Assembly: GCA_036873755.1 (NCBI GenBank)
Contig: JAVTVY010037353.1
Coordinates: 92,255-156,254 of the forward strand
Direction: 5' to 3'
From: Hanleya hanleyi
Taxonomy: Eukaryota > Mollusca > Polyplacophora > Lepidopleurida > Hanleyidae
Length of the DNA stretch: 64,000 nucleotides
Shown: piece after piece, positions 35,656 to 46,571 of the stretch
Position numbering within the stretch: the stretch's first letter is position 1
Layout of the letters: each line of letters starts with the position of its first letter
Program-made: the position numbers and the translations under genes
Notes under the pieces: model-generated
The model's database searches: none
The model's input: only the letters and a program-made list of their open reading frames with translations
Told to the model about the DNA's origin: nothing

Positions 35656-36924
35656 CTGTGATTCAAGATAATCCGCTCCGGTTTCCATGTTAAATTTTAG
35701 TCCTTCAAGAAAATATGGCTTTGCGTAAGTGTTGAACTTCCAATGCTTGATTTCGCCCTTCCTTAAATCAAAGTTCTTCAGACGCTCTGCTCTAGTTTCT
35801 CGTCCCAGTGAATCTTTAAGGACGAAAACTTGGTGTTTCATCATAAAAGACGTTTTGAGCTCATCACTCCTTGCTATTGCGCATGTACTTGGTATCAGAA
35901 AGAACACTTCCGGTCTCAGCCCAACCACAGCTTTTCCCTTCGCGCGGAGAAAAAAGTCCGTGGTAGCCATCAAGTCCAGATTTTGATCAAAACTTCCTAC
36001 TTTAGATATGCTTGCAGTCCTACCCATAAACGACAAAGACGTTTCTTCACAAACCATCATGTCCCCGACACTGTAGCGATATTCCAGCGTCTGTGACAAT
36101 GTCCAGTTACATAACCGAAGGCGGTGACAGGGAGCTTCATACACCGGGTACTTTACCCCGTGCTCGTGTTTGAGGAAGGAACCGCCTACGAAATCCAGTT
36201 CCGGTAGCGTGTCCAGGGCATGGTAAAGCCAGCTTATACTCTGATTCGAGTTGTATGGTGAAATACTCACACCTGGAGACAGATACAAAAAGTACTTAGT
36301 CTTGACTTTAGACTCGAGTATATTCAGGGCTTTCCCCTCTTTCTGTACACTGTCAATATATTCCACTCCGTGAGACGATACATTTTCAGATTTGCTGGAA
36401 GATATTACGATAACACTGACACCGGGGTAGTTTTGCTCCACCGAATCAAGGCGACCTCTGAGACAAAGACTATACTCTTCATACGAGAACAACACCACAG
36501 TTAACTGGTCAGCTATAGATTTTTTAACATTGGAGAGGTCTAAATTTCTCCCCAGTTCCCTCGTTGATGGAATGGAATTCTCAACTCCATTCAGAAGATT
36601 ATGTTTATTCAATATATTATTCAGGTTTTTAACTTTCTCGTTCGCCTCTGCCAGCTTATCCGTTAGAGCATTTTTGTCACCAGATTTTATCTTTTCCAAC
36701 AAATTCTCCAAGGTTGTAATTTTCTCTTTGACTTCATTCAGCTGATTTGTTAGTAAATTTCCATCGTCTCGCTTGTTTTTCATATAACGCCATTTCAGTA
36801 ACAAACAGCAAAATAAGACACATCCTAATAACAGAAAACAGAGTGTGAGACATCTGTTCCGCATGACGAGAGATCGAGCTGTCGCATATAAGCATATAAG
36901 TCTTGTGTTCTGTGCGCAAATCAC
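35656..36924 (-). CDS. FKRP/fukutin-like type II membrane protein, first coding exon
   Basis: A 423-codon first exon on the minus strand. The first Met is at 36924; Met21 at 36864 would give the short cytosolic tail usual for Golgi type II proteins, so the start is uncertain. A hydrophobic anchor covers residues 25-43. A charged heptad-like stalk, probably coiled coil, covers about 58-110. From about 136 to 400 lies a region with the layout of the FKRP N-terminal glycosyltransferase-like domain (LTVVLFSYEEY, then VSVIVISSS, LDFVGGSF, CNWTLSQTLEYRY, TTDFFLRAKGKAVVGLRPE). N-glycosylation sequons NQS and NWT are visible. The exon ends GAATCACAG|GTATGT at 35656/35655, a consensus donor in phase 0. 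The catalytic LicD part is expected downstream and a matching phase-0 exon is found at 5294-5468. Proteins of this family act on alpha-dystroglycan-type glycans in the Golgi; orthology to FKRP itself is not claimed. A 40-bp minisatellite lies about 140 bases upstream. Confidence 0.85.
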
Positions 36925-37066
36925 ATAAAATCTCGCTTAACGAACCGTATTTCTCCGCAAGCTAACAACCGTTTCACGGTAGGGTACATTTTCCGATAAG
37001 CATATACGTGACTTCGGAGAATTTCTGGTTCTGTAGAGCTATGTTTGGGCTCTACGATATTCACGT

Positions 37067-37440
37067 CTGCCCAATTCACCACAGGGACGATCACAGGTGC
37101 ATAAGTCGGCCCAATTCGCCACAGGGGCGATCACAGTTGCACGTAGAGAGGCCTAATTCACCAAAGGAACGATCACATGTGCATAAGCCTGTTCAATTCA
37201 CCACAGGGACGATCGCATGTGCATAAGGTTGTCCAATTCACCACAGGGACGATCACATGTGCATAAGGATATCCAATTCACCACAGGGACGATCACATGT
37301 ACATGAACCCGTCCAATTCACCACAGGGACGATCACAGTTGCATATAAGCCTGTCTAATTCACCGCACGGACTATCGCATGCGCACAAGCCTGTCCAGTT
37401 CACCGCAGGGGCGATCACAGGGGCATAAACCTGCTCAAGG
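37067..37440 (+). repeat. 40-bp minisatellite upstream of exon 1
   Basis: Nine or ten units of about 40 bp, each with CCAATTCACCACAGGGACGA followed by TCACATGTGCATAAG; exact 40-base steps are seen at 37201, 37241, 37281 and 37321. Lying 143 to about 516 bases upstream of the first Met of the FKRP-like gene, it may be in the promoter region. No TATA box was recognised between it and the gene. Confidence 0.9.
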
Positions 37441-39034
37441 GTGGATACTCTTCTTGCAGTTCGTTATTCCTGTTATCTGCAAATAAATGAACCAAATACT
37501 CAATGCGCGAATTTCATGCTCTAACCATAGAAACGACTGAGAAACTCCTCATCACAAATAAATAATTCCAGAATGTGGACTTCTGATAATTCATATAGAA
37601 AAGTATTGCAATCATGTACGCAAACATGAGGCTCGTTCGCAATAAGGTACGACATGCACGACACCTGTACGAGTGAGTGCATGAGTGATTGAATATGATT
37701 TAAAGTCGCTTTCAACTATATTTTATTCATATCACGACGTTTGGGTCCTGTCTTTTTCACACCCGCGGGAACCTTGTGGGTATGGCCCTAGCTATTCCTT
37801 TTTACACCCGGGGACCCCACGGGTGGGGTCCCATTCATTTTCACACCCGGGAACCCTACGGGTTAGTCGCCGCTTAGCTGTCTGAGGGGCTGAGGCCTAT
37901 TCTTACCATGACCTGGGGTGTGCACAACGACATCGCAGGTCAACTCCGGCAGCCCCACCTGGCAGGGCGGGGGTCTCGGGAGTTATTTCAATTCCCCTAT
38001 GCTTTTATACGGGGATTTATTATAACCAGTCATAAACAACATACCGTAGTATAGAAATATGCTGTACGTGTACATTGTCCTGCTATTCAAAAAGGGTCAA
38101 CTTGATTATGTTTAATGAATATTTTGGCAAGCATAAATTGGGAAAAATCCAATCTGAGTAAACTGAGATATTTTATTATACATGTAATAAATATAATCCA
38201 ATGAAAGGCATTCAATTCGATCACGTGGATGTCCAGTATCCTTCCTGTATTGGACTTTAAACACCTGTAGTGGACAGTTTGAAGAACCTTCATGGCACGA
38301 TCGTAAAGAGAAGACAACTTTAATTCGCCTATATGTGCTGTCGACTGTCACGGCATAGATGTATATTAAACTTGTAACATATGTGTATAATCAATGAGTA
38401 TACAATGGTCAATCCGATATTGATTTTTATTGTGCTCCTCACGCTGTGTACATGTAAGTATGAAATTCTAGGTTCCAGTCAGAAGACTGCTTATTCAATA
38501 TATTTTACAGATTTTTCTCGTTCGCCTCTGCCAACTGATCTGGCGTTTCGCCCAACATGGATTTTCAACATAAAGTAGACTCGTAATATAAATCAATATC
38601 AAGCCTACCTGATAGTATTGCAAATAACCCACAACAAAATTTCATCTAGGTTTGCTCAGAATGACAGAGCGCCAGTTCAAAATATTGTTCCAAATATAAA
38701 CACCGAGAACGCTGGACCTGAAACTAACCAGTGGTTAGCCCCCTCGGCTGATAGTGGTTAATTGGTTCGCACTGTCAGTCAGTCTGAGACTGCCACAATA
38801 GCCGGTAGGGAACTCTGAGTACGCGGAACTCTGAGGATACAATGCCGACACGAAGCATCCATTTTAACTTTGTCCAGTCCAATTCGTCATGTTTGATAAA
38901 TGTCAGGTCTGAAGATCATATTGAATTTGAAACTGATACGTTGGGCAGGATATTTCCCCAATATATTATCATATGTAAATCATATGTAAACCTTTATAAC
39001 TTTACAACTTTGCAGACCATTTTAAACAACAGTT
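37441..39034. other. Non-coding stretch upstream of the FKRP-like gene
   Basis: Holds a small tandem repeat at 37757-37866 (three units with CACACCCGSGGAACC-like cores) and an exon relic at 38459-38547. A doubled GAACTCTGAG is at 38811-38835. No other gene supported. Confidence 0.45.
38459..38547 (-). pseudogene. Decayed fragment of FKRP-like exon 1
   Basis: About 90 bases align to the stalk-coding part of exon 1 (about 36575-36662): TTATTCAATATATT, then TCTCGTTCGCCTCTGCCA are shared in the same order and spacing with small indels. The rest of the exon is not recognisable here. It is a relic of a partial duplication of the gene about 1.9 kb upstream of the present copy. Confidence 0.65.
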
Positions 39035-39038
39035 GTAT

Positions 39039-39543
39039 TGAAATAGGGTAGCACTCACTCAAACAGTAGTCCGAAGTCCGTAATTCACGATCCAACAGAA
39101 CGTTTATTCAACGAACGATCACTAAATTAAACAAAGTTCTCCACAACAACAAAATCAACTCCACTTCATGAATCTCTCCCCGACTCCCAGAATCCCCTCG
39201 TCTATAGTCAGTTACAGAATTACAGATCAGTGGGAGTTTGCATAGTAGCAATGTCATTCCGAACAGCGAAAGCAATTATTCTATTACGACAATAATGACC
39301 AGTAATCAAAATAATAATTAATATCAATTATCCATTACATATAAAGAACTCGAACAATAAATTAACTCAAGTTAAACGGACTTGCCAATAACAATTTGTA
39401 TGTGGAAAATGACAGTCATACTGTCTGTATTAGATCCACCTAGGGTCTATTTCAAAGACCAAGTTGACGCCAACAGATAATTACATAAACTTCACATAAA
39501 TGAGAACACGAACCAGGGGGTTATCAATCCCTAGAATACAACA
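39039..39543 (-). repeat. 3' LTR of the Gypsy element
   Basis: 505 bp, starting TGTTGTATTCTAGGG and ending CTACCCTATTTCA on the minus strand. It differs from the 5' LTR at about nine positions counted by eye, with no length difference. Confidence 0.95.
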
Positions 39544-40240
39544 TGCGCACCAGAAAAAAAATTGGGCAACCAATTTAGTAAACCCACAGGTTCTTGTGAA
39601 CATTTATCATGTGTACCAATAGTAATCTGGCCATGTAACTGGGCTAATACAACAAATATTGTCTGAGTGTCTATCAATATGGATATTTCAGAATCATCAC
39701 ATATTACCTTCCACTAACTGCTTTGACTGACAGCTAAGGCATTCGTGTAACCTGGACCACACTTAGTTAGACCTAGACCTCTCTAACAACACTGGTCCCC
39801 AGATACTGCGACATAACACCTATACCATATACAATCCTGTACATACCAAGATCGGTGGCATTCCAAACCTGAACATGAATGGACAAGAATACAATTACTT
39901 TCTTATCTATCTTTCATATCAACAAAGACAACAGGAAATATTTCCGATTTAAACATGGCAGAAACTTATCTGGTGATATGGAGATAAAAGCTGACCCATA
40001 TGCAATAACAAATGTTACGGTCTTACCCAACCCTAGTAACCCTAGTTACATGCATAGAATAGTCAAGTAGTGGTATATAAGGGGCATCACTCTTCATGGC
40101 AGATGGTATGGCATAAGGACAAGAACAACAAAATTGTACAATATCAAAAATGGCACAATACTGTCAAAAATGGCGCACTAATCAGAAACAGGGCACTGTC
40201 TAGCACATTCATAAAGAACTGATGTAGCACATCAAATAAC

Positions 40241-40513
40241 TCATGCAATGCATGGTGGTGTGTGTAATTGTATAGCTCGACGAGCTGCAGTATCGAGGCG
40301 GTCTGCCTTCACCCAGAATGCTTGCTGAGATGGTTCGCCTTTGAGGTGAACTAGGTACTCTGTAACGGTCCCAGTAGTTCGTTGACCCAAAACACGTCTA
40401 ATTTTGTGGAAGGATGAACTTGAGGATCCTAAATTAGAAATGTCAGATTGGCCGAGACACGCGAGATGGGGTCGCATCATCTGAGCTGTCACTCGCAACT
40501 GTGATGGGAACAA
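40241..40513 (-). pseudogene. Chromodomain-like tail of the Gypsy polyprotein
   Basis: A 90-codon frame overlapping the end of the integrase frame by about 70 bases. It contains IRRVLGQR, EYLVHLKGEP and FWVKADRL, which follow the chromodomain pattern (beta strands, then a W/F-containing helix). In chromoviruses this module sits at the integrase C-terminus and steers insertion to particular chromatin. A frameshift near 40450-40510 separates it from the integrase in this copy. Confidence 0.65.
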
Positions 40514-41765
40514 GGCGTGTCTGTGCGTGGCTCTGCGTAGAAGAGGAAGGGGAACTGGTGTTCTGATGTGCTACCACCTTATCCATGAAGTACGGAACAG
40601 GATTGGGCTCCCGAACATAGGCCAATTTCAACCGATTCAGGTGGACCGGGTTTTTCCGACCTCGTAAGATGACTAGATGGGGGCTGACAATCTGGTCGAT
40701 GACTAATGGACCACAGTACTTTGGCTTCAATTTCCGCCCGTGGCCAGTCGGGTCTGCAAGAAGATAGACAAAGTCACCCTTAGTAACGGATAGGGGATGG
40801 GTCTGCACATTAGCATGTTTGGTCATGGCATCCTGTGTCTTGATGGCCTGTTCTCTGACACATTGGTGGATAGTTTCCAGTTTCTTAACAACAGTCCCCA
40901 GATGTTGCTGTATATCAGGACGAGCAGTGGCCAACACGTCTGTGGTGGTAGACAGGGGGAAATGTGGTCGGCGGCCAAACACAACTTCGAAAGGAGAGTA
41001 TCCGTGAAAGGAACTAACTGACAAGTGAATGGCAAACACCACAGATGCAAGGTAATCTGGCCACGAGTGCACTGATTTTTGGAGGTATGGCGTGAGGCGT
41101 TCTGCCAAGGTTCGGTGAGTCCGCTCACAAGCACCAAGGCAGTGGTGTACAAAGCTGGGTGTAAATTGGAGAGGAACACACAACATCTTACACACTTCCT
41201 GAGTAACCTCTGCTGTGAACTCGGACCCGTGGTCGCTGATGACACATTGACATGTCCCAAACGTCGTAAACAGTTGAAAGAGCGCAGTTGCTAAGGTAAG
41301 TGCATCTTTGGCTACCAATGGGAGAGCGAAAACATAACGGCTGAACATGTCTATGGCTGTAAACACGTACTGATAGCCCTGTGTGGAGACTGGAAGAGGG
41401 CCAAATAGGTCAAGCTGCCAGACGTCAAAAGGAGCAGCAGGCGTTGGATAGGCCGTGATACCAGATTTAGTGTAGACTTTGGTCATCTTCCTTCGTTGGC
41501 AAATATCACATGATTTGACATAATCTGTTACTGTCTGCACAAGTCCCTTGAAGAAATAGTGTTCTTTGATCCTGTCAATCGTATCATTGATGCCCCCATG
41601 GCCTGCCAGCGGTGAATCATGGTATAACTGGATGATGGTTTTCCACAACGTGGTGGGCAAGACAAGTTGATAGTGTTTCAAGTCCTTCGATCGTTTGAAT
41701 TTGCATATCCTAGAATGGAACAACAAATTGTTCACGACGATATAGTCGCCCGATTCAAGGAGCAT
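40443..41765 (-). pseudogene. Gypsy integrase
   Basis: A 440-codon open frame. Residues 49-89 form the HHCC zinc-binding domain (H49, H56, C86, C89). The catalytic core is intact: D119 in WQLDLFGPLP, D178 in ISDHGSEF and E214 in CERTHRTL, giving the D-35-E spacing of integrases. It is followed by the GPY/F-like region (KPKYCGPLVI). The frame is continuous, but it is cut off from RNase H upstream and the chromodomain downstream by frameshifts. Confidence 0.9.
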
Positions 41766-42403
41766 GCGACGGCATCCTTCTGTAACTCCGGTAACTGACC
41801 CGAAGTCAGGTAGGACAGCAATGGTTGGAGGGGCGGATCCTGAGATTGCAATGCAGCCAACGATGTTGGAGTGAAATCAGTTTGGGTGAAAATTCCTAGT
41901 CCTGCGGTCTGGCTGTCCCATGATGGGCCATGGTCTGGACCAGAATTGAGGTCGGCCTTAACAATATTAACTGCTGCAGCTCGAAGCGGAGGGCCTTCCG
42001 AATCGGCATCGTAGTTATCCTCACTAAGAAACACAGGTGGGGGTACTGATGTTGGGTCTGACGTAGCAGGTTTATCAGAAATGATATGCCCGTCAACACG
42101 CACAGGTGATTCCACAGACACCCGGCAGTCTATTGGGGTATAATCATCCATAGAATGATGGTCCTCATTATGGGATGTGTCTGCTCGACAAAGGAGATCC
42201 TTCAACTGTTTTCCCCCAGGCAGGACGATAGAAGCACTGGGCTCCGGCACATATGGAAAGTAAGGGTCTCCCTCATCCGGGCTGGGTCCTGGAGAGCCAA
42301 AACCGGCATTTGGATGACAACGGGAAAGGGCATCGGCCACCCGCATCTGTGCTGCTGTCTTGTACTGAATTTCAACGTGAACTGCTGCAGTATCGCCATC
42401 CAT
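41732..42403 (-). pseudogene. End of Gypsy RNase H and linker
   Basis: This frame opens with the last RNase H motif (VADALSR) displaced from the rest of the domain by a frameshift around 42310-42400. It continues as a low-complexity acidic, proline-rich linker toward the integrase, overlapping its start by 34 bases. No separate function is seen. Confidence 0.75.
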
Positions 42404-43293
42404 CTCTCATAAATAGCACCTTTCATTTTCTTCTGGAACAACGGTTTCAAGGCCTGGTGATCGCATTCCAGGATGAAAGGCCTATTCCGTAAATAAGAAG
42501 CGCATTCCAGAATGCTGGTGACCATTCCTAACAACTCCAGCTTCGTTGGACCATACGACTGTTGCCATTTAGTTACGCGATCCGAATCATCTGAATTGTC
42601 AGCAGTAGAAGTGGGTGGGTGAATCTGGTACAGCATGTACCCAATACCTTTGCTGGAAGTGTCCACACCAACCCTGAAGGGTATGTCGTATCGTGGAAAT
42701 GATAGTGCATTAGATGTCACCAGCAGTCTCTTGAGTTCATCAAATGCATCCTGGTGCATACTGGTCCATAGAAAACGAATTCCTTTCCGAAGTAATTGTG
42801 TCAATGGGCTAGCAACAGCACTGTAATTTGGGATAAACTTGCGAAACCAATTGAGCAATCCCAAAGCCCTTCGCAACTCTTTTGCTGTAGTTGGTGTGGG
42901 ATATTGCTGAATTACCATCACACGGTCTCGTGGGGGTCGAATTCCTTCAGCTGAGATTTCATGACCCAAGAACACACAACTAGATTTGGCAAATGTACAT
43001 TTTCCCGGACCAAGTTTGAGACCTGCTGTCTTGAGTCTCGTGAATACCTCTTGAAGATCAGCCAGATGTTCTTGAAAAGTTTCAGAGAAAATGAGCACAT
43101 CATCCAGGTAACATAGCACAGTTTGAAATGTAAGTCCACACAGAACCTTGTCCATCAGAAGCTGAAAACTGATAGGGGCGGTCTTCAAACCCATCGGTAA
43201 TCTCAAGAACTTGTAGGTTCCAAAACACGTACTGAAAGCGGTGTATTTAGTTGACTCGGGGGAAATGCCCATCTGGAAAACCCCAGAACTCAA
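42202..43293 (-). pseudogene. Gypsy reverse transcriptase and RNase H
   Basis: Contains the RT signature LRLPMGLKTAP and the catalytic YLDD box at residues 62-65, then an RNase H domain with DTSSKG, TKLELLG and CDHQALK. A frameshift near 43300-43330 separates it from the RT N-terminal fingers, and another near 42310-42400 separates it from the last RNase H aspartate. Confidence 0.9.
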
Positions 43294-43318
43294 ATCAATT
43301 GAACTAATGAAATTGGGC

Positions 43319-43864
43319 TTACGCTGCGAAAATGACTGTCAGTTCTTGTAAATCTGGAATCGTGTACTGAAAGTCGAGCGTCTGTGAATTCAGATGGCGA
43401 AAATCACAGCAAAATCGGAACATGTTTAGCGCCGCTTTTCGTGTTCCAGGAACCTGACCGGGTTTAATATTGTGCTTTGCCACTAGCACAACAGGGCTTG
43501 TTATGGGTACATCATCGCTCTCATGAACCGGAGTAATGACACCTTGAGACATAAGTTCATCCAACTGATGGCGTAGCACATCACGCTTGTCAGGTGGTAG
43601 TCTGTATGGGCGTTGGGCCTTAGAAATCATGTCTGGTTTTAAGTGTATTTGATGTTGTACTACATCAGTCAACCCTAAACTGGGATGTTCCTCAGTAACA
43701 AAAAGCTCTCTGTTTCTATACAGTAAACTCTGCAAGGAATGCAAATTATCTGGCGACAAATTACTTTCAGACAAGGTGAAATGTGACAAGAATGAGGAAG
43801 GAATTTCTGTGCTTTCCTGTTGGTGATTATCACAAAAAACATTAACATTGTTTTTCCTGATCAA
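43319..43864 (-). pseudogene. Gypsy RT N-terminal part
   Basis: A 181-codon frame with YRLPPDKRDVLRHQLDELMSQGVITP-type residues (the conserved RT entry segment), PVVLVAKH and FRFCCDFRHLN. It stops at 43319 just before the RT palm, which continues in another frame. Confidence 0.85.
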
Positions 43865-44899
43865 GAGGCTTAGAAGGCATTTGACTTGTTACACGGGTTA
43901 TGGTACATTGGCCTTCCAACAATTCAAAATCACTCAGAACAGTGCCTCTAGGCACTGTAACAGTATCATGTGTGGGGTTGTACAGTTTCAGTGGCACAGT
44001 ATGAAATGGTGAAATGACAACAACAGCTTTTGAAACCAATAATGTCCCCTGAATAACACTTTGGTGAGGTGTACAAACACCCTGAATGCCCATAGGAAAT
44101 ACCTTGGGGACTGAACTAGGCATAATCACTTCTGTACATGGGGGTATCTCGATAGTTTTTCGACACCTCACTTTGGCTTTTCGGAACTGGTATGTGAACT
44201 GACTGAAATCCAGTGTAACCCCCTGTTCGGCCAAAAACTTGCTACCTAGTATAAGTGGCTGTGACGTTTGTTTGAGAACATACACTAGTAGCCTCTGATT
44301 ACCACTGGGTAATTTTACCTTGACCCTGGCAGTGCCACACACATCAACCTCCTGGTTGTTAGCCAACAAAATATTAGAAAATGGAAGAGGGGAAGCACTG
44401 GACCTCAGGTGCAATGGTAAAGATGAAAATCATGAGAAATCAAATTAATTGAGCTGCCTGAATCAAACAATGCAGAGACTGTGGTAGTGCCAAACTTGAC
44501 AGGCATGTACATAAATTTACCACAACAATCAGAGTCAACATTGAATTCATTTTCATCAGAGTCAGAGTCATTAGTTTCATCTCCAAAGTTAATGTCATTC
44601 ACAGTTTGATCAGAACAGTTCTCAGAAAATTGTCCCGGTACCGTAGAAACATGGTTCACTGCAAGTTTCCGACATGGTGAAAGACTGCGTCTGCGCTTGG
44701 TAACAGGAGTTCGCCCGGGAGATCGCGCAAAATGTCCCCCGGGTGGAATTAGTTTTCCGGATTTCTGGAACTGGCAGATGCACTCTGTCCCCTGGGTTGC
44801 TGGATTTGAACCAAACGACACAGATTGGCCTCGTGTCCATATTGACGACAGACCTGGCATTGAAGTTGGGGTCGTGAAACCCCAGCGCTGCTGTTCCAA
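43842..44899 (-). pseudogene. Gypsy protease region (two frames)
   Basis: The frame at 44405-44899 ends with the aspartic protease active site ALFDSGSSINLIS. The frame at 43842-44414 continues with the protease C-terminal half (PLILGSKFLAEQG). They overlap by ten bases in different frames, marking a frameshift at about 44410. Confidence 0.85.
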
Positions 44900-46001
44900 T
44901 TACAGAAACGTTTCAGATGACCCGGGCCGCGACATGGAAAACAGACACCACCACCCTGTTGTTGCATTGGGGGGCCCACAAGAGTTCGAGGGGTGAAAGA
45001 GCATGTTTGTCTGGCTGATTGTGGAAACTGGCAGAGGTCTGAGGAACACCACCAAAAATTGAAGGATTTGCCCTTTCCATACTACTAGTCTGGTCCATTT
45101 TCAAAGTCTGAATTGCAGTGGCAATCTCCCCAAGTTGAGATTTAATCGACTGAATGTCCTGGGAATGAGCAGAAAGAGGGACACCAACAGCATCAGGTTG
45201 AGTTTGGTTCCTGGCATAATTGACCACAGGTGTACGAGCTGGACCGGTAGCTATTTGACCACGATATCCATAGGCCTCTCCCATTTTGGCTGTCGTCAAT
45301 GCGTCCAAATGTGTTTTTGGGCTACCAGCTCGAACAAAAAATGCTAGCTCTGTCCTGTTTTTTCAATTTCAAACCTTTTTCCACAACAAGGCCGTGAAAT
45401 TCGTCTAAAAAGACTGTGTGGGCTTCAGTGTAAGCTTATGGAAAAGTTCCGCTTCTACGAGAAGCTGTGGGTTGTTTTGAGCGTCTTCGCTTATATAACG
45501 TGCACGGAAAGCCGCATCCACAAGAAACCATGCTTGTTTATCATCGGTGGGGAGAGAATTATACCAGACTAAGGCAGGCCCTTTAAGATGGAGATGGAAT
45601 GCAGCCAATTTCCTAGACACAGAGTTTGAATTGTCCAAGTCATTCAATGTTGCGAAAGAACTAAATTCTTGTAGGAATTTCTCTGCATTTTCATGGCCTA
45701 GTCCACCAAATTTTGACAGTGTCACATTGATAAAGGGCGCAATTCGTGGAGCTGATGTAACCATTTCATTGTTTTGTCCCACAGAATGTTGGCCTGATGA
45801 GAGAGAGGGAATTTGGTTTGGAGATATGTTGTGATCCAGATCCGGGAATAAATTAGTATTATGTATGTATGTTTCTCCCGGTGTTGCGAGTGCCATGATC
45901 TCATCTACATCGGAGAATAAGGGATAGGTCATTGTCCATAAATGATCTGCACGGTGGGTCGACACGTGTTGAGCAACACCAACGTCTATAGAAAAACACA
46001 C
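44749..46001 (-). pseudogene. Gypsy gag with two zinc knuckles (three frames)
   Basis: 45405-46001 holds the gag core (LKGPALVWYNSLP). 44913-45308 continues after a gap. 44749-44979 holds two CCHC zinc knuckles (CFPCRGPGHLKRFC and CQVCRQYGHEANLC), both with CX2CX4HX4C spacing. At least two frameshifts lie between 45310 and 45420 and near 44970. Confidence 0.85.
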
Positions 46002-46062
46002 TTCCGCCTTTGACAGTCAGCGTGAAAACAGTCACAATTCTGGAACTTTGGGTTCTCCACCA

Positions 46063-46567
46063 TGAAATAGGGTAGCACTCACTCAAACAGTAGTCCGAAG
46101 TCCGTAATTCACGATCCAACAGAACGTTTATTCAACGAACGATCACTAAATTAAACAAAGTTCTCCACAACAACAAAATCAACTCCACTTCAGGAATCTC
46201 TCCCCGACTCCCAGAATCCCCTCGTCTGTAGTCAGTTACAGAATTACAGATCAGTGGGAGTTTGCATAGTAGCAACGTCATTCCGAACAGCGAAAGCAAT
46301 TACTCTATTACGACAATAATGACCAGTAATCAAAATAATAATTAATATCAATTATCCATTACATATAAAGAACTCGAACAATGAATTAACTCAAGTTAAA
46401 CGGACTTGCCAATAACAATTTGTATGTGGAAAATGACAGTCATACTGTCTGTATAAAATCCACCTATGGTCTATTTCAAAGACCAAGTTGACGCCAACAG
46501 ATAATTACATAAACTTCATATAAATGAGAACACGAACCAGGGGGTTATCAATCCCTAGAATACAACA
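46063..46567 (-). repeat. 5' LTR of the Gypsy element
   Basis: 505 bp, same ends as the 3' LTR. The putative primer site follows at 46062 on the minus strand; the target duplication GTAT lies at 46568. Confidence 0.95.
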
Positions 46568-46571
46568 GTAT

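Larger units (their letters stand above)
39035..46571 (-). mobile_element. Gypsy (Ty3-type) LTR retrotransposon, chromovirus-like, frameshifted
   Basis: A full-length element on the minus strand. Two 505-bp LTRs (TG...CA) are flanked by the 4-bp target duplication GTAT (39035-39038 and 46568-46571). Order from the 5' LTR: gag with two zinc knuckles, aspartic protease, reverse transcriptase, RNase H, integrase, chromodomain-like tail. The domain order RT before integrase defines Gypsy. The coding region is broken into several frames, yet the LTRs differ at only about nine of 505 positions. No envelope-like gene was seen. Just inside the 5' LTR the minus strand reads TGGTGGAGAACCC (46050-46062), a plausible tRNA primer site. 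39544-40240 is the 3' untranslated part, with no clear polypurine tract. Confidence 0.95.

Noticed and set aside
35055..37440. CRISPR-like regular arrays
   Set aside because: Units are contiguous tandem repeats without unique spacers, in eukaryotic intron/exon context.
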